A stretch of DNA of 64,000 nt, from NCBI GenBank assembly GCA_945877855.1, contig CAMDWA010000003.1:1-64000 (forward strand), read 5' to 3'. Within the stretch, counting starts at the first letter, position 1, and each line of letters opens with the position of its first letter. The translations under genes were made by a program, and so were the position numbers. Below, in pieces: positions 34,348-41,725 of this stretch. The stretch is from Thermoflexus hugenholtzii JAD2 (GTDB taxonomy: Bacteria; Chloroflexota; Anaerolineae; J036; Brachytrichaceae). A model generated the notes under the pieces. That model was not told the origin of the DNA, searched no databases, and saw only the letters and a program-made list of their open reading frames with translations.

Positions 34348-36138
34348 TTAAAAATCATCATCGGCCAAGGCCAGCGTGCCAGCCGCACCATTGGTGACGG
34401 TGTAAGCCAACCCATCGGCACGAGACAGCACATGATCGGCATAAAAACGGGTGGTGGCGATTTTGGCTTTGTAGAACGCATCAGTCTCGCCAGCATTGAT
34501 TTTGGCTTGGGCTGCCATTGCGCCACGCGCCAATTGCCAACCCCCTGCCACGATGCCCATCAATTCGAGGAAAGGCTCGGCCCCAGCCGCGACGGCCTTG
34601 ATGTCTTTCATGATGGTGCTGGCGAAGAATGCCCCCGCCTTCATAATGGCTTGCACGCCACGGTCGAGCGCCTCACGAATGACGGCAAAATCGGGGCCGG
34701 GCTGCTGCGATAATTCGCTGATGGTGTGATGCATTTCACCGATCACGGTGCGCAAGGTGCTGCCATTTTCACGAATGATCTTGCGGAATAGCAAGTCGTT
34801 GGCCTGAATACCGGTTGTGCCTTCGTAAATGGTGGCGATGCGCGAATCGCGCCAATATTGAGCCGCGCCGGTTTCTTCGATATAGCCCATGCCGCCATGA
34901 ATTTGCACACCCAGCGAGGCAAGCTGGATGCCTGTCTCGGTGCTCCAACCTTTGACTACCGGAATCATGAGATCGACAAAGGCTTGATGCTTCTTGCGTT
35001 CGGCCTCGTCTGGGTGCTTGAGCGCGAGGTCGAGCGAAGCGCCTGCGTAATAAGCCAATGAGCGCATGGCCTCGATTTGCGACTTCATCAACATCAACAT
35101 GCGGCGCACGTCGGGGTGCTTGATAATGGCAACAGACGCTTTGCCGCCCGCGATGTCGCGGCCTTGCACCCGCTCTTTGGCATAGGCAAGGGCTTTTTGA
35201 TACGCACCTTCGGCCATCGAGATGCCCTCAAGCCCAACCGCAAAGCGTGCTCCGTTCATCATGATAAACATGTATTCGAGACCACGATTCTCTTGGCCAA
35301 CCAAATAGCCGGTTGCACCGCCGTTGTCGCCATAGGCCAACACACAAGTGGGGCTGGCGTGAATACCAAGCTTGTGCTCAATCGAGACACAGCGCACGTC
35401 GTTGCGTTCGCCGAGGCTGCCATCATCGTTTACCAAAAACTTGGGCACAATAAACATCGAAATGCCGCGGGTGCCTTCGGGGGCAGTGGGCGTGCGGGCC
35501 AACACGAGGTGAATGATATTTTCGGCCAAATCGTGTTCGCCGTAGGTGATGAAAATCTTTTGACCGCTGATCTTGTAGCTGCCATCGGCTTGGGGCACGG
35601 CTTTGGTGCGAATGAGGCCGAGGTCTGACCCCGCTTGTGGCTCGGTCAAGTTCATCGTGCCGGTCCACTTGCCGCTCACCATGTTGGGCAAATACTTGTG
35701 TTTCAGATCCTCTGTGCCGCTCAGCATCAATGCCTCGACTGCGCCGGTGGTGAGCAGTGGGCCGAGTGAGAAGCCCATGTTGGCGGTTTTCCACATTTCT
35801 TGCAGCACCGCGCCGATCAGCTTGGGCAAGCCTTGGCCGCCAAATTCGGTCTCGCAGCCAACGCCGTTCCAGCCGTTTTCGCTAAATTGGCGATACGCTT
35901 CTTTAAAGCCAGGCGGGGTGGTGACCTCACCGTCGTGCCATTTTGCGCCTTCGTGGTCGCCAATTTGATTGAGTGGTGCAAGCACGCGGCTGGCAAATTT
36001 GCCGCCTTCCTCAAGCACGGCCTCGATCAGATCGGGGGTGGCGTCTTCGTAGCCGGGCAGGGCGGCGATGGCTGGGTAATTTGCTACCTCGTTTAAGGTG
36101 AATTGAATATCTTTTAGGGGCGGGTTATAGGTTGTCAT
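34348..36138 (-). CDS. Acyl-CoA dehydrogenase, long (DmdC/AidB-length) type
   Basis: At 596 aa it matches the DmdC-like subgroup, which adds a C-terminal helical domain to the ~390-aa core. FAD/substrate segments are TEPQAGSDLG (about residue 165), KIFITYGEHD (about 194) and LGIHASPTCVL (about 268). The catalytic base is the glutamate of TIYEGTTGIQANDLL (about 440). Such enzymes oxidise the acyl-CoA alpha-beta bond and pass electrons to ETF, here encoded at 43.2-45 kb. The exact chain (for example methylthiopropionyl-, branched or medium chain) cannot be assigned. Confidence 0.88.
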   Translation of the reverse strand: MTTYNPPLKDIQFTLNEVANYPAIAALPGYEDATPDLIEAVLEEGGKFASRVLAPLNQIGDHEGAKWHDGEVTTPPGFKEAYRQFSENGWNGVGCETEFGGQGLPKLIGAVLQEMWKTANMGFSLGPLLTTGAVEALMLSGTEDLKHKYLPNMVSGKWTGTMNLTEPQAGSDLGLIRTKAVPQADGSYKISGQKIFITYGEHDLAENIIHLVLARTPTAPEGTRGISMFIVPKFLVNDDGSLGERNDVRCVSIEHKLGIHASPTCVLAYGDNGGATGYLVGQENRGLEYMFIMMNGARFAVGLEGISMAEGAYQKALAYAKERVQGRDIAGGKASVAIIKHPDVRRMLMLMKSQIEAMRSLAYYAGASLDLALKHPDEAERKKHQAFVDLMIPVVKGWSTETGIQLASLGVQIHGGMGYIEETGAAQYWRDSRIATIYEGTTGIQANDLLFRKIIRENGSTLRTVIGEMHHTISELSQQPGPDFAVIREALDRGVQAIMKAGAFFASTIMKDIKAVAAGAEPFLELMGIVAGGWQLARGAMAAQAKINAGETDAFYKAKIATTRFYADHVLSRADGLAYTVTNGAAGTLALADDDF

Positions 36139-36213
36139 GAGGCTCCTTCTATTAAAAATCGCACAAATTCACCCTTAAGCCTTTCTTGAGCGTAACTTCC
36201 TAATTAATAGATG

Positions 36214-36245
36214 GCTTAGTGCGCGTCCCCAGACGCGCATTAAGC
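36214..36245. repeat. Short palindrome, CTTAGTGCGC family
   Basis: Arms GCTTAGTGCGCGT (36214-36226) and its complement (36233-36245, one mismatch) around CCCCAG. The first 27 bases match the left arm of the 10835-10903 palindrome almost exactly, yet here they fold on themselves. The rest of 36139-36402 has only AT-rich promoter-like DNA (TATAAT at 36388-36393). Confidence 0.75.
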
Positions 36246-36402
36246 ACTGCGCTATATTATCTTGGAATCTACTCTGATACGGGCTAAGGTGATGAAAATG
36301 TTTTTGGACAAGGTTAAGTATACCGCCAAACCTAACGGTGTTATATTTTTTGGATATCGTTAGAGATTGGAATTAATTATAAATTAGTATAATTTGTTAT
36401 AG

Positions 36403-36666
36403 ATGATGATGACACAAATTGCCCAGCGAGGAAGCATGGTATTGCCTGATGAAATGCGTAGCGAATACAAAATTATGCCGGGCGATATTTTTACCATAAT
36501 TCCTTTAGGCGAAGATCGTTTTTTGCTGGTCAAAGGTAAATCACAAGTTGATGTGATTGCTGATGAACTGAGCGCATCTTTACAATCGAAAGGTGCAACG
36601 CTCGCAGAAATGTTGAAATCTGCGCAAGAAATTCGCGCAAAAAATAGCCCTGATCTTCTTGTATAA
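36403..36666 (+). CDS. AbrB/MazE-type antitoxin
   Basis: The 87-aa protein has the swapped-hairpin DNA-binding fold in its first half: IAQRGSMVLPDEMRSEYKIMPGD followed by FTIIPLGEDRFLLV. The C-terminal half is a helical tail that would bind and block the toxin. It overlaps the PIN gene by 8 bp, the usual antitoxin-first layout. Three ATG codons in a row make the exact start uncertain by two residues. An imperfect CTAACG...CGTTAG inverted repeat upstream (about 36333-36362) could be its operator. Confidence 0.82.
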   Translation: MMMTQIAQRGSMVLPDEMRSEYKIMPGDIFTIIPLGEDRFLLVKGKSQVDVIADELSASLQSKGATLAEMLKSAQEIRAKNSPDLLV

Positions 36667-37093
36667 CATTTTTTTAGACTCCAGTGTCATTATTGCTGCT
36701 GTTTTTTCACCCAGTGGTGGTGCGCGTGCGTTGCTAAAACTAGGTGAATTTGAGTTTGTGTTACTTTGGACGAGCAATGATGCACTTGCTGAAATTGAGC
36801 ATAACGTTGCAAAATATGACCAAGGTTATGTTGCACAAGTTGCCAAATTGTTAGCTGTTGCAAGATTGAGCATTACACCGCCACCAAGTGCCACCAATGC
36901 ACGTCGAATTAACCTTCATATTAATTACGCGCCTGATGCAGTTATCTTGGCAGCGGCATCGGAAATTCCCGCCGATTATTTTGTTACGTTAGACCGCGAA
37001 CATGTTTTGAAAAATCTTACTTTATCTAAAGCCGTTCCATTTTTGCTTGGTACACCGGGTGATTGCTTAGCTTGGTATCGGTCACAGAATTAG
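36659..37093 (+). CDS. PIN-domain toxin (ribonuclease)
   Basis: The 144-aa PIN nuclease shows acidic residues IFLDSSVIIAA (Asp, residue 6), ALAEIEHN (Glu, about 43), YAPDAVILAAA (Asp, about 92) and FVTLDREH (Asp, about 113), the four-carboxylate metal site of VapC-like RNases. The start is TTG, chosen because the family N-terminus begins just before the first catalytic Asp; translation is probably coupled to the antitoxin. It very likely cleaves RNA unless bound by the AbrB-type partner. Confidence 0.85.
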   Translation: MYNIFLDSSVIIAAVFSPSGGARALLKLGEFEFVLLWTSNDALAEIEHNVAKYDQGYVAQVAKLLAVARLSITPPPSATNARRINLHINYAPDAVILAAASEIPADYFVTLDREHVLKNLTLSKAVPFLLGTPGDCLAWYRSQN

Positions 37094-37114
37094 ACGTAAA
37101 TAGCTTTGGCAATA

Positions 37115-37450
37115 TCAATTCACTGCAAATTCGGTATATGGACGAAGATATTCAGATTTAAAGCCTAAAACAATATCTGACTTTGGCACACCCTCATCCA
37201 GAAAATCTTGGGCAATGCCATGCTCGATGCCGTCGCGTTGAATCCAGATCTTTTGATTGATGATATCAATATGAATGAGGCAACCATGCACACGACGACC
37301 AGAATCCCAGCCCAAACTCATGACTAAATAATGATCATTCTCGTGATCGAAAACGGTATTATTTTTGTAATTGCCATATGCATATTGGGTGTTTGCATAT
37401 TTTTTAAGAATGTTTTGTGTTAATTGGCGGTAGGAGGTTAATTTATCCAT
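37115..37450 (-). CDS. xisI: XisI-family protein
   Basis: The 111-aa protein matches XisI: LTQNILKKYAN near the start, the central DHYLVMSLGWDSGRRVHGCLIHIDI and IWIQRDGIEHGIAQDFL, and the end VPKSDIVLGFKSEYLRPYTEFAV. XisI was first described with XisH as a control factor for excision of the cyanobacterial fdxN element. In other genomes the pair is often found without that element, with toxin-antitoxin-like distribution. Its start overlaps the end of xisH by 13 bp. Confidence 0.92.
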   Translation of the reverse strand: MDKLTSYRQLTQNILKKYANTQYAYGNYKNNTVFDHENDHYLVMSLGWDSGRRVHGCLIHIDIINQKIWIQRDGIEHGIAQDFLDEGVPKSDIVLGFKSEYLRPYTEFAVN

Positions 37451-37851
37451 CTGGTTATCTCCTCAGTTTCGGGGGTAAATAAAATGATTTTTAGTTGTTG
37501 ATGTGCGATGATGAGTCGTCCCAAATCATCTTCAAATAAATCGGTGTAGATATCCGACGGCATGGCTAAATATAAAGTGCGATCTTTCTCTTGTTCTGCC
37601 ATAATTTCACGATATACCCCAAACTGCCCCAATGCGGCATAAAAGTCAGTGACGGCAGATTTATTCAAAAAACTTTTGATTTCTACCGCAATCTTTTGTG
37701 TGCCCTGAGTTGCGGCAAGAAGCTGGCTTGCGCCAAGATCGACAAATAGGTCTCGCCGCCCCCAACGAATAACGAGGGGATCATGCGTAATTGTCCAGCC
37801 ACTACGAACAAGTGCGTTTTTTACAAGGTCATGAAAGACATCACGTGCCAC
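37438..37851 (-). CDS. xisH: XisH-family protein, nuclease-like fold
   Basis: The 137-aa protein (GTG start, giving the typical ARDVFHDLVKNALVRSGW) has a PD-(D/E)XK-like core: DLFVDLGA (Asp) and KIAVEIKSFLN (E-x-K), followed by a conserved ALGQFGVYR. This suggests an endonuclease fold, in line with XisH family predictions. It is the first gene of the pair. No excisase/recombinase XisF or nif genes lie in the window, so a role in programmed excision is not supported here. Confidence 0.9.
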   Translation of the reverse strand: MARDVFHDLVKNALVRSGWTITHDPLVIRWGRRDLFVDLGASQLLAATQGTQKIAVEIKSFLNKSAVTDFYAALGQFGVYREIMAEQEKDRTLYLAMPSDIYTDLFEDDLGRLIIAHQQLKIILFTPETEEITRWIN

Positions 37852-37867
37852 ATCTATATTTTACTTA

Positions 37868-39058
37868 TTATTTTCCCTTCGGCCCCAAGCCCTCATATTT
37901 GGCGATGACCTCCATCATCACCTCATCGGCCCCACCGCCGATGGCCCACAGCCGAATGTCGCGGAAGTAACGGGCGATGGGGTATTCTTCGACATAGCCC
38001 ATGCCGCCGTGAAATTGTAAACACATGTCGGCCACTTGGCGCGATAGCAAGCCCGACTTGAGCTTGGCCATGCTGGCGAGGCGTGTCATGTCTTGGCCGG
38101 CCGCATATTGGCTGACGCATTCATAGGCCAAATAGCGCAAGGCTTCGATCTCGCTGATCAGCTCGGCCAGTTTGAAATAGATGAACTGATTGTGCCCGAG
38201 CGGTTTGCCAAAGGCCTTGCGTGCTTTTAAATATTTCTTGGTCAATTCGATACAGCGTTCCATGCTGCCGAGGCTCATCAGCGTCATGGCGAGGCGTTCA
38301 CGCTGAAATTGCTGCATCTGATATTGAAAGCCCTTGCCCTCTTCGCCGATGCGGTTGGTTTTGGGCACGCGCACATTGTCGAACGACAAAATGGCGGTGT
38401 CGCTGTCACGCAGGCCGAGCTTGTCGAGCTTGCGGCTGACGCTAAAGCCGGGTGTGTTGGTGGGCACGACGATGAGCGACGAGCCGCTATGCCCGCCACT
38501 GCTGCCGGTCTTGGCCAGCAAACACAAATAGTCGGCCTGTGCGCCGTTGGTGATCCACATCTTGCTGCCGTTGATGACGTAGTCATCGCCGTCGTCATCG
38601 GCGCGGGTGCGAATGGCCGCCACATCACTACCGGCATCTGGCTCACTCACGGCGATGGCCGACACGATCTCGCCACGAATGGCGGGGGCCAGATAGTGCT
38701 GCTTCAGGTCTTCGTTGCCATGCTGCGCCAAGGCCGGGGTCGCCATGTCGGTATGCACACAAATGCCGAGCGTCGCCCCCATCGGCACGGCGCGGCCTAG
38801 TTCCTCGAGCAACACCGCGTTAAAGGTATAATCGGCCCCACCGCCGCCATAGGCTTCGGGGTAACTCAGACCGAGAAAACCCAAGTCGCCCATCTTTTTT
38901 AGCACGTCGCGGGCTGGCCAAATGCCTTGTTTTTCCCAGTGTTCGGCGTGGGGGTCAAGTTCGGTCTGCACAAAATCGCGCACAGCGGCACGTAGCATCG
39001 CGTGTGCGGGGCTGTTGCGGGTGATGGGTTGGGTTGACATGGGGTTGTTTTGGTACAT
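37868..39058 (-). CDS. Acyl-CoA dehydrogenase, LCAD/isovaleryl-type
   Basis: The 396-aa protein shows FAD/substrate motifs AVSEPDAGSDVA (about residue 136), KMWITNGAQAD (about 166) and MCLQFHGGMGYVEEYP. The usual C-terminal catalytic Glu is replaced (AIGGGADEVMM). The base is therefore probably Glu254 in FQRERLAMT, as in long-chain and isovaleryl-CoA dehydrogenases. A palindrome TTAACG-n4-CGTTAA lies directly before the start and is echoed upstream of the acyl-CoA dehydrogenase at 41979, suggesting common regulation. Electrons would go to the ETF encoded at 43.2-45 kb. Confidence 0.88.
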   Translation of the reverse strand: MYQNNPMSTQPITRNSPAHAMLRAAVRDFVQTELDPHAEHWEKQGIWPARDVLKKMGDLGFLGLSYPEAYGGGGADYTFNAVLLEELGRAVPMGATLGICVHTDMATPALAQHGNEDLKQHYLAPAIRGEIVSAIAVSEPDAGSDVAAIRTRADDDGDDYVINGSKMWITNGAQADYLCLLAKTGSSGGHSGSSLIVVPTNTPGFSVSRKLDKLGLRDSDTAILSFDNVRVPKTNRIGEEGKGFQYQMQQFQRERLAMTLMSLGSMERCIELTKKYLKARKAFGKPLGHNQFIYFKLAELISEIEALRYLAYECVSQYAAGQDMTRLASMAKLKSGLLSRQVADMCLQFHGGMGYVEEYPIARYFRDIRLWAIGGGADEVMMEVIAKYEGLGPKGK

Positions 39059-39060
39059 AG

Positions 39061-39087
39061 TTAACGTTTGCGTTAATGTTAATTATA
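39061..39087 (-). promoter_or_regulatory. Promoter and palindromic operator of the acyl-CoA dehydrogenase gene
   Basis: On the minus strand TATAAT (39087-39082) lies about 24 bp before the ATG, and the palindrome TTAACGTTTGCGTTAA (39061-39076) covers the expected start of transcription. The pattern resembles the ACGT-containing operators of regulators such as LiuR that control branched-chain acyl-CoA breakdown; this is a resemblance only. Confidence 0.55.
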
Positions 39088-39102
39088 ACCCGCCCATTTA
39101 CT

Positions 39103-39410
39103 GTAGAGACGGGTCGGTGACCCGTCTGGGATGTGACCCATCTGGGATGTGACCCGTCTGGGATGTGACCCATCTGCGATGTGACCCATCTGGGATGTGA
39201 CCCATCTGGGATGTGACCCATCTGCGATGTGACCCATCTGCGATGTGACCCGTCTGCGATGTGACCCATCTGCGATGTGACCTGTCTGCGATGTGACCTG
39301 TCTGCGATGTGACTCGTCTGCGATATGGCAAGGATAAGATAAGTGATTTTTTTCTGGTATTTTTGTCTTTGGTGTGGCAAAAATAAGACGGGTCACCGAC
39401 CCGTCTCTAC
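39103..39410. repeat. 16-bp minisatellite bounded by 25-bp terminal inverted repeats
   Basis: Thirteen tandem copies of GACCCATCTGGGATGT-like units (39119-39326), with A/G, G/C and C/T variants, are enclosed by GTAGAGACGGGTCGGTGACC... at 39103-39127 and its exact complement at 39386-39410. Each end is itself palindromic (GACGGGTC-GGT-GACCCGTC). The GTAGAGACG edge resembles small palindromic repeats common in filamentous bacteria. It fills most of the 394-bp gene-free gap at 39059-39452; three overlapping open frames in it are repeat artefacts. Confidence 0.92.
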
Positions 39411-39452
39411 GGCGTGATTGGTGCGATAATTAAGGGTTATCACATCTTATTT

Positions 39453-40964
39453 ATGAACACGCTAGGCAAATATAAAATTTTGGGGGCGCTTGGGTCGGGG
39501 GCATTTGGCACGGTATATCGTGGGGTAGACCCGGTATTGCAACGCGAAGTGGCGATTAAGGTGCTGCAACCGCAATGGGCTGCCAATGCCCAAATTCTCG
39601 AACGGTTTCGGCGGGAAGCCATTGCAATGGCACGGCTGCGCCACCCGAATATTGTGACGGTGTATGAGCTTGAAAATCTCGAAGGCATGGCCGCTTTTGT
39701 GATGGAGTATGTGCATGGCAATACGTTGGCCAAACATATTCCGAGTGGTGGCATGTCGTTGCGGCAAGCTTTGCCCATGATCGAGAAGCTGATTGATGGG
39801 TTGACAGAGGCACACGCCAAACATATTTTGCACCGTGATCTCAAACCCGCCAATATTTTGGTGGAGCAAGCCAGCAACCGTCCGGTCATTACCGATTTTG
39901 GCCTTGCTAAACTGCGTGATATGAGCAGCATGAGCAGCGGTGCGGGCATGGGCACTCCGCTGTATATGGCTCCCGAATTGTGGGATGACGGTGAGGCCAG
40001 CCCGGCCAGCGATGTGTATGCCATGAGCGCGGTGATTTATGAGATGTTGACCGGTAAGCCGTTATTTGCCGCCAATAACATGATGGCGGTGATGAAGAAG
40101 CATATGGATGGGGCACGGCTGGATGACTTGCCTGATCGCAGCTTGCGCAATGCCTTGCTGAGTGGCTTGGCGACCCAAGCCAGCCAACGGGCCACGCTGG
40201 CGAACTTGTTGGCTGGCTTGAAGGCAGCTGCGGGAGGTGGGGCCGTGCAGCCGGTGGCGGCAGCACCGGTTGTGCCAACCAACGCTTTTCGTAATGCGGC
40301 GCAAGTTGTGGGTGAACTGATCCGTATTCCTGCTGGAAATTTTATGTATGGGGATGATATATGGCATCCCAAGCAAACCCGTTATTTGCCGGAGTATTAC
40401 ATTGGCAAATATGTGGTCACCACGGCCCAGTTTTGGGCCTTTGTCAAAGCCACTGGGTTTAAAGGTGATGGCCATTGGGGGAGTGGCAATGAGGCGTGGT
40501 TAAAAAGTTACCCCGACCATCCTGCGGTGAAGGTAAATTGGGATGATGCCAATGCTTTTTGTGCTTGGGCCAGCCAGAAGACGGGTTTGGGCATTCGTTT
40601 GCCGAGTGAGGTGGAATGGGAAAAGGCGGCGCGTGGCACGGATGGGCGCACTTACCCATGGGGTGAAGCCAAGCCGGATGCCAGTCGTGCCAATTATGAC
40701 AAATCTTATGATTTGGAAAATCTAAGCCGAGTGGGGAGTTATCTGGCGGGCAACAGCCCGTATGGTTGTGCCGATATGGCAGGGAATGTATGGGAATGGT
40801 GTGTGGATTGGTATGATGATAAAAAAAGCGGGCGCGTGGTGCGCGGCGGTTCGTTCAGCTACAATGGAGGCCCCCTGCCCTGTGCCGCCCGCAGCCACTA
40901 CGACTCTCCGTCCCCCCGCAACCTCTGCAACGGTTTTCGGCTTCTTGCGTCCCCCTTCTCATAG
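39453..40964 (+). CDS. Ser/Thr protein kinase fused to an FGE-sulfatase/C-type-lectin-fold domain
   Basis: About 503 aa. Residues 1-265 are a Hanks-type kinase: GSGAFGTVYRG, VAIKV, HRDLKPANI (about 126), ITDFGLAK (about 148) and GTPLYMAPELW. An Ala/Val/Pro linker leads to an FGE-sulfatase domain (about 287-503): IRIPAGNFMYGDD, RLPSEVEWEKAARG, YPWGE, DMAGNVWEWC, VVRGGSF and NGFRLLAS. It has no transmembrane segment. The final 35 or so codons change abruptly to C-ending codons (see the variable-region entry), which points to a retroelement-diversified ligand-binding face coupled to kinase signalling. An in-frame GTG at 39414 is rejected because it precedes the kinase N-terminus by 13 unrelated residues. 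Confidence 0.9.
   Translation: MNTLGKYKILGALGSGAFGTVYRGVDPVLQREVAIKVLQPQWAANAQILERFRREAIAMARLRHPNIVTVYELENLEGMAAFVMEYVHGNTLAKHIPSGGMSLRQALPMIEKLIDGLTEAHAKHILHRDLKPANILVEQASNRPVITDFGLAKLRDMSSMSSGAGMGTPLYMAPELWDDGEASPASDVYAMSAVIYEMLTGKPLFAANNMMAVMKKHMDGARLDDLPDRSLRNALLSGLATQASQRATLANLLAGLKAAAGGGAVQPVAAAPVVPTNAFRNAAQVVGELIRIPAGNFMYGDDIWHPKQTRYLPEYYIGKYVVTTAQFWAFVKATGFKGDGHWGSGNEAWLKSYPDHPAVKVNWDDANAFCAWASQKTGLGIRLPSEVEWEKAARGTDGRTYPWGEAKPDASRANYDKSYDLENLSRVGSYLAGNSPYGCADMAGNVWEWCVDWYDDKKSGRVVRGGSFSYNGGPLPCAARSHYDSPSPRNLCNGFRLLASPFS
40855..40964 (+). other. Candidate DGR variable region (VR)
   Basis: This is the 3' end of the kinase-FGE gene, the position where DGR variable repeats occur in FGE/C-type-lectin proteins. 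From the serine after RGGSF onward about 20 of 28 codons are NNC (agc, tac, ggc, ccc, cac, gac, tcc, ctc, tgc), as expected if AAC codons of a template had their adenines replaced. The codons just upstream are mostly tat, gat, aaa and ggg. CGCAAC, AACGGTTTTCGG and the tail stay family-like. No reverse transcriptase or template repeat was seen in this window. Confidence 0.6.
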
Positions 40965-40970
40965 CTCTGT

Positions 40971-41049
40971 CCTCTGAATCTCTGATCTCTGATCTCTGAT
41001 TTTTGATCTACAGCGAGCCTAATCCGGGGGTTTGGGGCGATAGCCCCAA
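40971..41049. repeat. TCTCTGA heptamers and a short GATA-loop hairpin
   Basis: Tandem units CCTCTGA, then TCTCTGA three times and TTTTTGA (40971-41006), without an opposite arm. Downstream, TTGGGGC-GATA-GCCCCAA (41032-41049) forms a 7-bp stem with a 4-nt loop. It lies between the kinase-FGE stop and the DinJ operator. Confidence 0.65.
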
Positions 41050-41076
41050 CAAAAATTGTTTTTGTTGGCATACAAT
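41046..41076 (+). promoter_or_regulatory. Promoter with palindromic operator for the DinJ/YafQ pair
   Basis: CCAACAAAAA-TTG-TTTTTGTTGG (41046-41068) is a perfect 10-bp-arm inverted repeat just before TACAAT at 41071-41076, ten bases ahead of the antitoxin ATG. Antitoxins of this type repress their own promoter, so this is the likely binding site. Confidence 0.55.
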
Positions 41077-41085
41077 AGGTTTATT

Positions 41086-41367
41086 ATGAACAGTGCATCT
41101 ATTCATGTTCGTCTATCTCCTGATCTAAAACAACAGTTTGAGCAGACCTTAGCCCCGCTGGGGCTAGGCATGTCAGAGGCAATTAAATTGTTTGTAACGC
41201 GAGTGGTGGCTGAAAAGTCACTTCCGTTTATGGTGAAAGTCCCTAATGCGGCACTAGCACAGACTATTCATGATGCAGATCAGGGGGTTGGTCTGATTGG
41301 CCCGTTTGATGACGTTGCTGCGGTCATGCGTTTCTTGGATGACGACACGATTGATGATGACGCATGA
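41086..41367 (+). CDS. RelB/DinJ-family antitoxin
   Basis: About 93 aa. The N-terminus SIHVRLSPDLKQQFEQTLAPLGLGMSEAIKLFV is a ribbon-helix-helix DNA-binding fold of the DinJ type. The middle segment ending in LPFMVKVPN is typical, and the C-terminus is very acidic (FLDDDTIDDDA), as expected for a toxin-neutralising tail. The open frame starts upstream, but ATG 41086 gives the correct N-terminus. It overlaps the toxin gene as ATGA. Confidence 0.88.
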   Translation: MNSASIHVRLSPDLKQQFEQTLAPLGLGMSEAIKLFVTRVVAEKSLPFMVKVPNAALAQTIHDADQGVGLIGPFDDVAAVMRFLDDDTIDDDA

Positions 41368-41648
41368 GCCGGAAAATAGTATTGACGAAAGCCTTTAATC
41401 GTGGCTATAAACGCATGATTAAACGCGGTAAAGATAAACGAAAGCTGGAGACTGTGCTTAATTTGTTGGCTAATGATGAAGCGTTAGAAAAGCGCTATGC
41501 TGATCATGCATTAACGGGTAATTTCTCGCATTGTCGGGAGTGTCATATTGAGCTTGATTGGTTGCTCATTTATCAGTTTTTTGATGAGGGTGATAGGTCG
41601 ATTTTGCGACTGAATGACACGGGCAGTCATAGCGACTTATTTGATTAA
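41364..41648 (+). CDS. YafQ-family mRNA interferase toxin
   Basis: The 94-aa protein has the RelE/YafQ fold with the YafQ catalytic residues: DHALTGNF (His near residue 47), CHIELDWLLIYQF (His and Asp, about 60-65) and DTGSHSDLF (His near 87). It should cut mRNA on the ribosome. The start overlaps the DinJ-like stop by 4 bp. All active-site residues are present, so the toxin appears intact. Confidence 0.9.
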   Translation: MSRKIVLTKAFNRGYKRMIKRGKDKRKLETVLNLLANDEALEKRYADHALTGNFSHCRECHIELDWLLIYQFFDEGDRSILRLNDTGSHSDLFD

Positions 41649-41725
41649 CATTTTGTTTGTCTAGCTGTCGTATCTCCTCAATAATTGCGGGTATCCCCAA
41701 AAGACACGACGCCGAACACAAGTCG

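Noticed and set aside
37115-37851. fdxN-type excision element
   Set aside because: Only xisH and xisI are present; no recombinase, nif genes or paired attachment sites were seen.
39119-39326. CRISPR array
   Set aside because: The 16-bp units are contiguous, without unique spacers, and no cas gene is present.
39079-39396. Overlapping open frames with repeated TSQMGHIADGSHRRWV-like peptides
   Set aside because: They are translations of the 16-bp minisatellite; 16 is not a multiple of 3, so all frames repeat together and none has gene-like features.
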